A stretch of 64,000 nucleotides of DNA from Crotophaga sulcirostris (lineage: Eukaryota > Chordata > Aves > Cuculiformes > Crotophagidae), in the NCBI GenBank assembly GCA_013397455.1, contig VYZB01000191.1, positions 1,228,624-1,292,623 on the forward strand, in the 5' to 3' direction. Below are positions 26,419-40,045 of the stretch, in pieces. Made by a program: the position numbers and the translations under genes. Numbering within the stretch: position 1 is the stretch's first letter; each line of letters opens with the position of its first letter. The notes under the pieces were generated by a model that saw only the letters and a program-made list of their open reading frames with translations, had not been told where the DNA came from and did not search any database.

Positions 26419-29400
26419 CCTGCTGCCCTTTTCATGAGATTTTGAGTCTCATTTTCTTTTCTTTTTCCATACCTCCGATTGGAAGAGGCTGAGAAAAGAG
26501 CAGACAGGAGACAAAACACTGCATTCGCTGCATCAAAATCCCACAGCAACAGACTTTTTAGGTCACAGACAGATCTGGGATTTCATTGAGGTATAAAGCT
26601 GAAGAAGCAGTTGACAAAGATGAGAAAAATATCTCAGCAAATGTAGAAAAGAAAATTAAAAAAAAATGTAGCCAGATAAATTGCTGTTTGCATAAATGGT
26701 GTGAAAGTCTGTCTTTAAAATATTCAACATATACATGGATTTATCCAGAATTTCCCTCTCTTTCTATCTGTCACAAGTTTTCTGCAACTTTGAATTGCTG
26801 GATCAGATAAATAAATCTAAAAAAAAAATGTGCTAAGTGTTCAGCAGTTACAAATGGATATAATAATGGTCAGAATTTCAGTAATACAATTACGGCATGA
26901 TTCTAGGGTTCTCACAAAATTAAATGGGATTAAATGTGTCTCTTAAGGTTTATGGTATGATGTGAATCTGTAAATCAAAAAGGTTGCCTGCAATTCAGCT
27001 GCCTAAAAAATATGTATTTAAAATGCACACAAAGCATTTTAAATGAAAAACCTGAAGAAAAAAAAGTTTTCATGTTAAAAATCTGAAGGTACATTGAGGC
27101 TGACTTTTTGGATTTTGTATTTTTTAGAGAAGTTTAAAGGCAACTAAAAGGATTTTTCCACCTTATCTAAACTAAATGAGAGGACAAAGAGAGTACTGTC
27201 CAGAGTACAAACGATGACCTATGAGATTAAAAAACAGTCTCTTTGTTGCAATTTTATCATCACTTGTAAGTGACAAAGTGGCAAAAGACAGGTTTGTGGC
27301 AGCAGCAATATATTTTCTTCAGGGCAGGAAAATCATCAACAAGGTTTCTGTATATGTGTAGCACTGCTTGAATATGAAAGCAATTTTCTGAAGCCCTGTG
27401 GCTTAATTCTATTGTTTTCGTCAAGAACGAATATTCTGGATCACAGTCTTCAGTGACTGATAGTAATGGACACACTGTGAAAAATGGATGAGCCAGTTCC
27501 TCAGATGAGTGCTGGACAAGGCTCCAGCACCAACAACAGCAATGTTTGCATTTATCTAAAAAGAGATTAAATGCTAACAGGGGTTCAGCACATCTATCTG
27601 CCTGGCTTCTGTGTATGGTTCCTGTTAAATTAAAATGTGAAAGGAAATATGTAAAGGGAATAAAATGAAGAGAAAGAAGAAAAAGGCATGCTGCATTTAG
27701 AGAGCAACTATAATCTTCCATGTTCTAAAATACATTTATTCCAGAAAAAATTCAATTAGAAATGCAGAAATTCAAGCAGTGATTCAACTGCTCAATCAAA
27801 TGTAATGTGGGATAGTAGAAATTATTTAATGATCTACCTCTAATCTACTAACATACCTTCAAGAAAACCTAATTACGCATCCAATATTCATTCTTAATAT
27901 CTTCTGAAAAATGCCTCAAATACATGACAGCTAGTTCTTTTCCTGCAGCAGGACCATATCCTCCAGCATTTGATGGCAACATAAATTACAAACTTCTTTA
28001 ATAATTCAGATCCATCCAGCCTGGTTGGCACCTTCATTATCTTCCCATGCAGAGCATCCTCTGACTTGGAGCAAAGGCTATGTGTATGGGAGTACGTTCC
28101 GTAGAAAAGCTGAAGGGATTCTCTTTTCATTGGCAAGTAGAGACAGTTGTTGACTTCTCCACCCACTCAAATTCCGCACAAAAAATCACTGAGTTTGTCC
28201 CAGTTATGGACTTGAATTAATGTTTTTTGTATAAATTATTTCAAGGTACTGAAGAATACTTGCATTTGATTCCATTCCTTCTGAAATCAAAGGAATAAAA
28301 CCCTTCAGTAGGAACAAGACAGGACACTGAAAGCATTTGACTTCAAGTAAAAATTCAAGATTCTGATCCTGATTCAGCCAAGAATGTAATCATATCATCT
28401 AGGTACAGGCTTTACTTTACACATGTAAACAGTCTCAATTCAGACATGGCAAAATTAAAGGAGATGGAAGGAGGTAAAGATGGGCAAAATTAAGTCTGTC
28501 CAGTTCCCTGTGCTTTTAAACCAAGGCATTTACTCCCAAAACTTAAAAGCTATTTAGGCACCTTCCTTTCTCTGAGAAGCTAGGCATTCCTTAGGAACTG
28601 TTGAACTGGGCTTCTCCAATAAATAGAGCTGAAACAAAGTGATATTTTAATGAATTTGTGTGATTAATCTGATCAGAATATCTTATTAGAAAAATATTAT
28701 GATTCTACATTCAAATATACAGAGTCTTAATTTCGACACTTTGAATTTTCTGAATTACAAAAACTATCTTTACATGAATTTTCAAACTAGATTCTCTAGT
28801 TAGTGCAAAAATTAAGCCATTAAAATAACATTAGAAAAATAGGTTTTAGAAGTATTAATTACATTTTTATTTACAAATTTAACCAAGTCTAACTATACAG
28901 GAAGGTTCATTAGCTCTCTGCTGCAGGAGTAACACAGTTCTATTAAAGACATGTTACTAATTTGTTATTTAGTTTATTAAGATGGTGTCTTGAGGCCAAA
29001 GCACTGCCTCTTCTCAAAATTCTATGAAAACTAGCAGTGTTTAGTCAAGGATAGGCTCTACCCAAGACTTTTTTTATTTCTGCTTTTCTGGGGCAACAAA
29101 CTTTTACAGTCATCACTAGAGATGATATCCACCATGATGAACAAAATAAGGGTATGCATATGCTATTACCCCTTCAGCTAATGGAGAATTTCCCACGCTG
29201 CAATGAAGTAAAAGGGCTATCTGGTTACAGAACCCACAGTTCAGTAAACCACAGTTTACAAAGTGATGGCATCTCCATGGTGGGACTGTCTTTGTTACAC
29301 TACAAAATATTTTTGCCTAACCTCCACGAAAGATGGAAAACTACAGCAATCTGTCTTTAACTCCCACTCTAATAAACTGTGAATAATAAATGGCTGAATA

Positions 29401-30879
29401 CAACTATCACAAGTGAGGCTGCTATTTAAGTTAAATATAATAGCAGGCATTGACTACACAAAGGGTCATAAGGACAAAGGGAAGTGTTGGTGTTGTTAAA
29501 CACTGCTTAAAAGCCTAACTTGACTGCCTAACTAGCGAAAAGTTTTTTTTATACTTCAAATATGAAAAGGGAATGGATACATTTCTAATTCCCTTCAATG
29601 ACAGCAATTTTTGGCACTGTTTGCCTTAACAATACATTTTAGAACACATTTAAATACATATTTTGCACGTGTATTATTCCTGTAAATATAAAAATTATAT
29701 GAAACCAGTATTGTGAAGGTCTTAGTGACTGCTCGTCAATTTGAAGGTGCAGAATATTTGTTGAATTGAATTCACTATTGAATGAGTTTACTTCACAGTC
29801 ATGAAGATAGCTCTTGTTTTTAAAAGGAAAATTGTAAAAGTATATAGTATTATAGTAGAAGATAATGTAACAAGTTTTCCAGTGAATTCCAGTACAATAT
29901 AACCAGCCTCAGAGCCTCTACTTTGATTTCTTAAATTTCCTCAAAACTGATACCTTTCACGAAAAAATACAGCTATTCACAACACAAACCCATTACTGTA
30001 TCGTGGAGGCCAGTCTCATTAAGGTCTGGTATTCTAGGAGGGAGCTGCAGAAAGACTTGACTATCAGCAAGAAAAATAAGTCCATTATTTACCAAGATAT
30101 CGGCGTTCTGTCTCTTCATTCAACTACATCTAGCACTGCACGAGAACTACAGTACTGAAAATATACTGTATCAGGAATGGCACACAAGATCTATGAACAA
30201 TTTGTCCCTCCTGTCATTGCCAGAACAAGCCTCACCGCATATCAGAAATGAAGCAAAACAAAAGAAATTTAAAAAAACTCAAGTGGCAGATAATCCATTC
30301 AAAACACACACATATCAGTGGTTAAATTTTCAATATTTTCTAAGTTCAAATTGTGTGACACAATTTTTACGAGGAAAATACACAATGCACATGTAGGTCA
30401 GTGAGACTTTTCTGGATGTATGCATCTAGTTTCTCTTTTAAGTTACAGTTATCTGTATTTTAACCTGTACTCGATACAGGTAGACACTGAAATCATATAG
30501 GTACTTTGCTCAATGTAAAAAATAGTAAATTATTTCAAGAATGAAATTTATTTAAATTCTGACAGGTTAAAAGAGCAGCTAACAAACTATAACATTGAAA
30601 TGCTTTATATGAGCAAGATTTCTACAATATCTGGGATAGATGAAATAGTTAGTCGTGCAAATATCTCTAGACCATCAGTCCTGTGGTATCCTAAACAAAC
30701 AAGTAATATAATTCCTTTCCCACATTAATCAAGCTACATCTGAGGAACTAGGTGTCTTTCCTCACAGCCCACTCACAAGATTTTCACAAGCTCTCTCTCC
30801 TAAAGGCTGCATTTTTCTTTAGATTTCAGCCTAAATTTATTTATACTATATATTCATCTATACTCCTTTGTTTTGAGTC
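26419..30879. other. Intergenic DNA, no gene recognised
   Basis: Contains the longest genuine open frame of the window: 153 codons on - (27,260-27,721), Cys/His/Leu-rich, with no domain I recognise. Its length is about what chance would give in 64 kb, and no splice, promoter or codon signal supports it, so it is not called as a gene. No RNA gene was seen. Confidence 0.55.
28355..28445. repeat. Possible ancient amniote repeat fragment
   Basis: The run 'GATCCTGATTCAGCCAAG', then 'CAGGCTTTACTTTACACATG' and 'TAAACAGTCTCAATTCAGAC', resembles the 'GATCCTGATTCAGCAAAG ... CTTAACTTTAAGCACATG' repeat widespread in reptile and bird genomes. The family name is unknown to me and the copy is well decayed. 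Confidence 0.35.
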
Positions 30880-31235
30880 AACAATGCCCTTGAGTTTAGG
30901 CAATTCTTCTCAATCCCTCATGTCCACCTTCCTTCCTGGTGTAATTAAAGCAACCACATCCTCTTTAGCTTACTTACCACAAGGCTAATCAAACTCTGTT
31001 GTGATCTCCAGTTCCTTGATCATCCAGGGAACCTTTCATTGCAATTGATTTCATCTTTCTTGTACAGAAGTGAGCAGAACGTTATCAATACCTCAAATGA
31101 GATCTCACTAGGGCCTTATAAAATGGCATTCACATATCCTTCTCTCTTGGAAACATTTCGCCTGATATATCCTAAGACTGCTTACTTATTACAGTCCTGC
31201 ATCCAACTAATTTGAGTTATCCTTTAACGGACACA
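30880..31235 (-). mobile_element. Ancient CR1/L3-like LINE relic, antisense
   Basis: The + strand shows the order expected of the antisense 3' region of a CR1-clade LINE: 'GATTTCATCTTTCTTGTACA', 'GAAGTGAGCAGAACGTTATC', 'AATACCTCAAATGAGATCTC', 'ACTAGGGCCTTATAAAATGG', then a degenerate 'CATATATCCTAAGACTGC' segment. The corresponding consensus segments (pattern: 'TCTTGTACTGAAGTGCCCAG ... CCAGGTGAGGTCTCACCAGG') are familiar from avian CR1. Divergence is high and ends are approximate. Confidence 0.55.
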
Positions 31236-34200
31236 AGCTGCATCCACGTTCCTTGAGACACCTACTACAGGTAACAGCAGAGGATATAGTGACGAATGGG
31301 GCAGAATTACTCACACCCACACTGCCAGGGACGTGCAGTCTTTTCTCTAGTGAGCACCAGCAATATCCAAAGTCCACAACACTAGATCTCTGTCCCCTGT
31401 GTTGCCTGCGTGGTACTCCTGTGGGACTAAAAATTAATCCTGATTCTTTTGTGCCTTTCCACTTAAGGTGCCCAAAATAAAAGGGAAACTGAATTGCAGT
31501 ATGTCTGGGTAATTTCAGACCAAGGACACTGTATATATGTGATGTATGAGAGGTACTGGGTTTGCTGAAACAGGGGTTGGATGGCTACACAAGCTAAAGG
31601 AAATTAAACATGTCTTTAAGCTCTCCCAAGCTGTATATGAGAAGCAGTCCCTGGAGTGAACTACACCTTTTAGCTAATGACAAACTTGGATTTTCCCTGG
31701 GAAGGAAATAACTGTGAGGTCCAAGAAAAAGTTTAGGATCGAACATACATACAGCGTAGCTGATCAGGAGAAGAACCAGAAGTGAGCTGAGGATCTGCAA
31801 CATTTTGCCAGTGTATGCATATATACTTTTTTCCCCCCATGCTATTTGCAACATAAGGTGACCCCTTGCTTGACAGAAAATTTTGATATTGCTCTTGATC
31901 ATCCAGATTGATACAAATTGCTTTTACATTTTCTTTACATTCGATTTAAATTGAATCATCTCACTGCCACTTCTCATAATATTTTCTGTGACTAGTTCAT
32001 CCTTAAAATCTCCACTGTTTCCATAAATTAAATATGAAAAAACAACTGATATTGATTCCATGACTGTTTACTGAAGAAATCAGTCTGTTACTCGTCTGTT
32101 ACTTACAGGTAAACCATTAAACAATGCTGCACCAGTGAACAACGGAGCTTCTCCATCATGCAATTACTAGAAATGTCCACCATGCAATTTTGCCTTGTTT
32201 CAGCTAGCTGTCTCAAGCAACTCCTAAGCACAGTTTAGGAGTTACCATATTCGGCAAATATTCTCAATTGGCAACATGCATGGGAGCAACATGTTTGAAG
32301 ACTAAAAGCATCAAATAATATGGACACAGGTTGTGCTATGCTGTTGGCTTCTGCATCACAGAATAGTCCTAGGCCTTCTTAATTTGCTGGTGTAGACTCA
32401 GCCCACATCACTATTAACCTTGTCTAAAGATAAACACAGTACTTCAAACTCATTTTGAGTTATTAAAACCACTTAAATACATTAAATACATTTAAATCTG
32501 TATTTAAATGCATTTCTTCAATGTGTGCAATAGTTTGCCATTTTGTCAGATCTTCAGGAGGTAAGACATTCAGTGAGAGTCTTCTAACCTTGTTTGAATA
32601 TATTGAAATCTAATTGTGAACATCGCAGTTCACTTGAGCTCTGAGATGAACAGAACCAGTCTCTGCACTCAAACACCTCTAAACTTTGGGCGTTTTGCCC
32701 AGCTTTGCTACTGGCATGGAGAAAACGATATTTTGTTTAACAGGCCTTTTTCCTATAACACTACAACCATCAAATTCCTGGAAGATATTTTCTGTGCATA
32801 GAAAAGTGAGACTATAAAAGGAACATAAATCTGCAAAGGTGGTCAGAGACTGTGATCCTATGGAATTTCTGCAAATCATACAGAGTTTCAGAGAGGCAAA
32901 CCCTTATCAACAGAGACACAGCAGCCCCAGCCACTATCCTGCAGACGCACACATTTGCATTGCCCCCTCCCATGCACCATTGACTCCAGTGGCACCACCC
33001 ACACGTACAAAGCGCAGCAGGATCAGGGACTGCCTATTTCTGACACTTCCATGACCCTGACTGGCTCCTGTAGGTTCTCAATAATTAATAAACGATCACC
33101 ATTATGCATTATATATTTAAAAATCTTTTTCTTATGCTAATATCTTTTTTGTCCTAAGTAACGCACATGTTGAATTCTTGCTAAACACATGGCTCTAGGT
33201 TATTTTTTTATACTTAGTTGGGTTGCATCTTAGTGTCTTTGCTTTCTCAACTACTCTCACTAATGCTTGGAAAATGCCTGGGTTGATTTTGTTAGCATTT
33301 TTATAGTACTGGGAGCAAAGAAGGAGGGGATAATGAGAAGGAAAGGGATCATTTATCAACACAGAGAATTAAAAGCAAGACTTTAACAAAAATATATTTG
33401 GGTTAAGATTTTAAATGGCATTTGTGTGAATTGTCTGGGAACCAATTTCCATCTGCTCTATCCTCCTGTGGCCAGAAGGCTTGTACAATGCATTTTACAC
33501 TGTGATTTTCCCCATATTATGAGGCGGGAGTTATTTCAGATTCTACTGTGCTTCCAGAGTTTTAAAGCTGAGTCTTAACCTTTCAATCTGCTTATTAATA
33601 CTCATGTCATGGCTCCTGTTGAGAAAGAGGTTTAGTGTCACTGTCCTCAATCAGTGTCCTTTCATTCACTTTCATTAAAGAACCATGTTTTCCTGACAAA
33701 GGATAACAAATGGACACCGTGGGTCCCTAATGTGCTTTTTGACTACAGAGCCTGTACCATTTCTCTGAAGCAATGGCAATTATTTGTCATTTTAATATGA
33801 CTTGGCAAGGAGATCCAAAAACATATGACCATTTTTCATCAATATGTATATCTTATGCTTGCATTAATATTAGAATATCATTATTATTACCCTGACATTG
33901 TATGAGCTAGACAAAATTACTTCATGTAAAAAATGTATTAAGCTATGTTCAGCTATATCCATACAGCAAGGCAAAAGCAATTTAAAGACCTGTAGCAGCT
34001 CTGTGTTGAATGCAGCAATTCATTCTGATTAGTAGTAAAGCCGCTTTACCTGTGTATTAATGAAATATATTTCACTATCACTCCACTGTTAATTGGAAAC
34101 ATCATAATTCTGTGTTACTATTGTTACCAAACATACATGATGATGTCACCCATTTTCTTTGTTCCTAAAATCTCACTGGTTTTAATAGTCCTGACATTTC

Positions 34201-37200
34201 TGCGACATGATTTAAAAAAAAAAAAAAAAGTCAATTTCTTTAATTTAGTGGAATGGTATGGTCATATTTTTCCCATTTCTTCTAGGTGTTTTTGTTGCTA
34301 CTGTGTTCAAGCTATTGCACATTTCTATAAACTGAGCTTGTATACAATATTTCAGCCTAGTGCTAAGTTCATTATCATTTTTTCCTACAGAAGAATAAAA
34401 GACTTGTGTTTACGCCAATGACAGTTGGATTTAGATCAAAAATTACTGGTTAAAGACAGAGAGATACTCTTGTTGTTTCCTGGCTTTATGGAGCAAGGAA
34501 TTAAAAATGGATGAAGAAAACAACCTAACGATATTTGATATTTTTCTTCTCATTCCTCTCTGCCTGAAAAATCACATTACTCTATGGAAAAAATGAGGTA
34601 GAAAATCTAGGAATAAAAGCTCTGTAATAAAATTCAAAGGCCACAGGTTCTATTCAAGCAGGCTATTAGCCTTCATTGCATAGTTAATTCAGGTTATTTC
34701 TCTCAAGAGAGTAAGACTTGAGGGAGAAAGACCACACCATGACATAATATTTGAGTAGTTATGTTTTCCCAGGTGACATACTTATTTTTGCATGACATTA
34801 AAAAAGCTTCAGAGCATATTATAGATTCCCTTGCACTTAGCAATGCAGCAAGATCAGGCCATTTAAGGACACTTTCCTGGTGAATTGTTGGAAAACATAA
34901 TACATAACTAAACAGCAATAGCAAAAATCATCAGAGGTGGTGACAAAATTTTCAAAATGCTCAAAATTAACAAAAATTAGTTTGGTATCAGAAAGCATGG
35001 AAGCTACATGATACAGTAATTACTTCAGTAGCTGACGAATTGTATAAACTTCATTTTTCACTTATTCCACTCAGCAAGAATAAGGGAAGACACAAGGAAC
35101 ATGACACTCTACTTACAAACTTGGATGTGTGAGCTCTTTTTGAGGTCACTTCACCCCAAGTGTCTTGGTCTCGCCATTCAGTAGGTTTGGACTAATATCC
35201 TCTAGGATCTCCTAAGGGCACTTATTCCTCTTATCTATCACTTAAAATCAAAAGCTACATTATTTTACATTTCTAACATGATTTGCTCATTAGTTCCTAT
35301 TTCCTCAAACTGTAGCACCTTATCAATTTTGTATCAGATATTTTGGTTAAAATTAGGTTGCTCTAAGACATTTAAACCCATCACACCAACCATGCACCTT
35401 ACTGTGCACTAGGTACTCAGACTAATATCTGTTCTAGGAATGGCTGCACTTTGATCACTTGAGTGCTTTATTAGTAGGGAGGAAAAGGGACTTGCAAGAT
35501 GCCATTGAACTCCTTCATGAAATAATATAACATGAAGCAATAGTTGTGTCAACTTAGAAGCAAGCATGTATGACAGACAAACAAAGTTACATCAATTATG
35601 CAGGTGAAGGGATTTTTTCAGAATATCATTTTGCACAATTGAGGCAGAAAGACCAAAGACATTAAGAGAAAGAACCAATAAATCAACAATATGTCTTGAA
35701 CATATTACAGCCCTAAAAAGCTTCACAAGAGTTATGCCAAAAGCTATCTGAAAGAGGCTTACAATTCCTGTCATTTTGAGAACTCTTTGTAAATAAGAAG
35801 GATGATGCCAAGACACCTGACTCCCTCAATAATTTCTCCTAAAAGAAATATCTTATTGACCAATTGCTCAAGTCAAGAAAGAGATAAAGGAGTATTCTTT
35901 CCACTGGTATTCGTACGTCTTCTTCACCTATGTGCCAAGTAAGCAATCCAGTCAGAGGGAGATTTGTAGGCCTGGCCAGTGTAAAAACAAATGCAGCATC
36001 AGGATGGAGAGCAGTAGGAGCAGTGAAGATGTCAGCACCATAAGAATCACATAAAGCAGTGAAGAACAGGCAAAATGTGATCTGGTCTGCTCTTAAACAC
36101 AGGGTTTAGTAAAGATGATAGTGGAGGAATGCCACAAGCATACGAAACTTCATATAGCATGAATCCAGTACCGTAATTTCCTACCCTTCATTAAGCATAG
36201 GAATGTTTAGATATTTCATATTGGAAAGAAGTCAAATCCACTCAGTCCCAAAGGGACTGAGCTGCCCTAAAACTGCAAGGAATATGACGTATTTATATAG
36301 AGAGAGAGAAGAAGCAGACAGATGGCAGTGAGCTACCCTCTTCCCATCCCTTAACACAGGGGTACCAAGTCCTGCTCTGTAAAACATGAGAATCAAGTGA
36401 ACAACAAAATCATAAAGCAGTTGGAGAGCTTGATCAAAAAGTCCAAGGCTTAGCTATGTGGGATGGCTCTCTGAGCAACAATGAGGCCTGGAAATGGTGA
36501 GCTATGGTTATATGTTTTATATCTGCCCAGACTTGATTCAATAGGGTGTACTTTTAATACCGCTTTGGGACTTTCTGTTTCCCATCTTTTGATACGAAGT
36601 CAGTAAGCATGTGGTCAAAGCAGCCACATCAATGCTTGGTTATTGCCTGGAGTGCTTAACAAACATGCCTTTTCAGTGTTTTCTCAAGTGTATGGTAAGA
36701 GCCATAATACTGCTCCAGTCTTCCAAGAGCATGAGTGTGAACAAAGAAAAACAAAAAACACGGCACAATTAAGTCCATCACCTTTAAATAAGAACAGCTA
36801 CAAAACAAAGCACTGAAGGAAACCACATTTGCTAAATAACTTTAATATGTAGATATATTTGGCACTTTACTTGTGAATCTTTAAGATTCAGGTTGTTTAT
36901 CTTTCCAATTTTTAGTAAAAAAAAACACACCTGGAATGAGCTGCAAGAAACCACTTTGTGCAAAATGGTTTGTGGAAGCCCAGAATAGCATCTGAAATAG
37001 CAAATCATCTGCTGGCGCTATAGAGACAGATGATATACTAAAAATAACCTAAAAAAAATTAAAACCTGCCGTTTTATTAGTTTTCTGACCTAGTTTACCA
37101 GTGGGAACCCCACTACTGGACCTAATGGCACAACAGCAAGGGAGGGACGTGACGGATCAAATGGCTTGAAGTGAGCGCAGACAGGACGGAAGCGAGAACT

Positions 37201-39740
37201 GCTACTGAGAGAAATGTACATCAAATATGGCACAGTAAAATAAGTCTCACGTAAGCTTTATGTCTTTTTAGGACCGCACATTTGTTTAATTGCTTGGAAA
37301 ACAGCAACAACTTTTTCCACATGCTTCATTGGAGAGGACCCATGGAAATACGCTGTGCACTTCCTTCATGGCCACTAGAAGTGGCCTGAAGCTACAAAGG
37401 GTGGCCACAAACATTTGAAGGATATAAAGAACAGTTTTTCAAGATAATCTAGAACAAAGAATACTAGTTTGATGTTTAAAGTCTGGAAAAATATGTAACC
37501 AGAAATCCCTTAATGCTGTTAATAGTTTGGAGTAGGTACAGGAAGAAAGTAATGGCTTTACTCTCATGGAGAACTTTTAAAATGAGACCAAAAATACACT
37601 GGATAATGAAGGAATAAGACCTTTATTTTCTATAATTTGGGTGTTCTTTTTCATCAATTGATCAATTCCTACATTGTCAAAAGAGAAAATAGAGATGTAA
37701 AAAGGACATACAGAAGGCACTAAGGCTTATGCTAAAATACAGATAGCATTTAATAAAAAAGTCTTTTTTCTTCATACAAAAATCTTCTCACTTTACTGTT
37801 TCTTAGATCTATCACATTTGATGTCATTTGCCACATTTTGTGTGACATATAGCAATTTTCTGGGATAATGATTGTCTTCTGGTTTTGTTAATATAGTACA
37901 CAAAAACCTGAAGCGTTCCTCCCTTTTTCAGCTCCCCAAGCAGTGGTACTAAATTTTTTAAAAAAGAGAAAAAAAAAAAAAAGAAAAAGAAAGAGAGTGT
38001 ATTACATTGCATTTTTAAAGTTGAAAATTAGGTGTATTGTATTTTTGTTGCTACACCTCTTTTTCTTCCTGTGAAGGCAAATATTTATCTTGACAGGTCA
38101 ACTAACTTGTAACAAGAAGCAGGGTATCCCATATAGTACAGTGTTGCACCTACATCATCTTCAAACTCCCTTCTCAAAGGATATCTACTGTCCTTGACTC
38201 TATCCTTTGGAATAGATTGAAAATTCAGTTTTAGCTTTCCTGAGCAGTAGCAAAAGCCAATTAAACTCACTTTCACTCCCATTTCCAGCATGTGTCTGGC
38301 CTTCTGATGAAGAGTGCCGCCCACTGAGAGCTTAATCCAAATCTAAGGCATCTCTGGGTACGTTGACACAGTAATTAACTCCATGACAACTTCAACTAAT
38401 TTTTAGCTAATCTGCGGTCCTTCAGAACACATCTTCAGAATCCCAGTTATACGTTGACCTGGAGAACCTGACATTTTGTAGTAAATTTTTGACAGTAAAG
38501 AAACACCAAATTCATTTTGCCTAAAGGAAAATTTTCCAATAGGAAAGATGTTTTTTATCCCATTCCAGCTTCTTCTTAAATAGAAACACTGTGTATAGCA
38601 CTGTTTATAGCTCAACAGGAACACTATTAAGAATGCACACGTATGGACAATACTTGGGCCAGATTAAACCTCAATACAATGTGACTTCAAAACACAGTTT
38701 CAGAGAGCTCTAGAGGATATCCTCAGACTTGGCAGGAAAGACCATTCCAAGGAGCAACCAATGACACTTGCAATGAGGTGCAGCTTCTTTTCTGTTATAC
38801 TTGATAGATAATCACTAATGCCCAGGGCTACAAAATTCTGCCAATGAAATACACTTTGAGTGAGCTTTTCTCATCTATTTCACTTTTCACCTCCTGAGGA
38901 AGAGGATACCAAGGCCACCATCACGAAGAAGACTTTCTGCTCCAACAGAACTATAAAGCTAGTCTCTAGAAAAGAAATATACAAACCACGTTTCCAAAAG
39001 TCTATATTTTGGTAATTCAGCTACAGATAACATAAAAACAGTGTAAATATATTAAAATAAAATAAATTAGCATTAAGTTATCATGTTGTATGAAAAGACA
39101 AGTTGATTAAATAATATTAAATAATTCAAGAGTTTTTATTATGCTCTATGGAATAATTTTAGTTGTGATGTTATTTAGTTCTCTGTCACAAAGCAATAGG
39201 AATTTATCTACCTCAGTCATTATGGGTTCTAGGAAAAAAAATTAACACCGTAGTGGTGAAAAACTCACAGATACACCAAAAAATTTCTTTGGTAAAGGGA
39301 AAAAAGCATAGCTTGTAAAAAGTAGGAAGGAAAACCATACAATATTGCAGTCATTCATTGACCCTCATATGCCCAGAGAAATGCAGTTATACAGAAAGGT
39401 GTTTATAATGTTTCCTGTCCATTTTGCACATTTATAGAAGAGAACATCAGCTTTCTTTATTGCAGTGAAAACCTATCGTGCCAAACCCCACACACAATCT
39501 GTGGTGAAAAGATACAATGGCAGAACTTTCAGAACTGGTTACAAGGAAGGAAAGGACAGTTTTAGTCATTGATCTTTCTGGGTTAAATATTGAGTCTGCT
39601 GGAATTGCCAGAAATATGGTCATGGATTTAGCAAAATTTTCTCCTAATATATATGATTTTTCTTTTAGTGAGTTAGTTGTATAAATGAAAAAATGGTACA
39701 GTAACAACACAAGCTGAACTTTATCATTGACTTGCATATA
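31236..39740. other. Intergenic DNA, no gene recognised
   Basis: No exon or RNA gene recognised; open frames are all short (106 codons or fewer). It holds an A16 run at 34,214-34,229 and an A/AG-rich low-complexity stretch at about 37,962-37,998. A small perfect stem (GGCCAC/GTGGCC) sits at 37,370-37,386. The 33,640-34,110 stretch looks unusually motif-dense for intergenic DNA and is discussed in findings. Confidence 0.55.
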
Positions 39741-40045
39741 AGCATAAGTGGGTTGAATATATCTCACATTTATGAGATCAAGTTATTTAATGTATAAAAA
39801 ACAAGAAAGTGGTCTTAAAATTGAAATGTTACAGTTGCATAATGTTTCCAAGAAAAAAGCTTTCAATAAAACATATTTGCATCTAACTGACCCACACCCA
39901 AAAGTATTCTCATAAATATTTTGGAGTCAAGCAAGCTGCTTTGAAAAGGAAATGCCAATAATTTATAAAATAGAATATAAAAATAACTAAGCCAAATAAC
40001 TAAGGCGTCCTTTTGATCCTTATGAGTATACTTTCTTTGTCCTTT
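39741..40045 (+). repeat. Left arm of long inverted repeat
   Basis: This ~305-bp segment is the reverse complement of 41,424-41,714, with roughly 21 substitutions and one 13-base insertion seen by eye (about 93% identity). The insertion, near 39,990-40,003, duplicates an AATAACTAAG-like unit. The central ~180 bases, from about 39,811 to 39,990, differ at only about five positions, while the outer ~70 bases are clearly more diverged. No terminal motif of a known transposon and no target-site duplication are evident. The arm includes an ATTTGCAT octamer at 39,875-39,882. Confidence 0.92.

Noticed and set aside
27260..27721. 153-codon open frame on the minus strand
   Set aside because: It is the longest gap-free frame, but its length is about what chance yields in 64 kb of both strands. 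There is no known domain, no promoter and no splice context.
37370..37386. GGCCAC/GTGGCC stem as a possible miRNA or CTCF site
   Set aside because: The stem is only six pairs, with no longer hairpin around it, and AAGTGG replaces the required GGGCG core.
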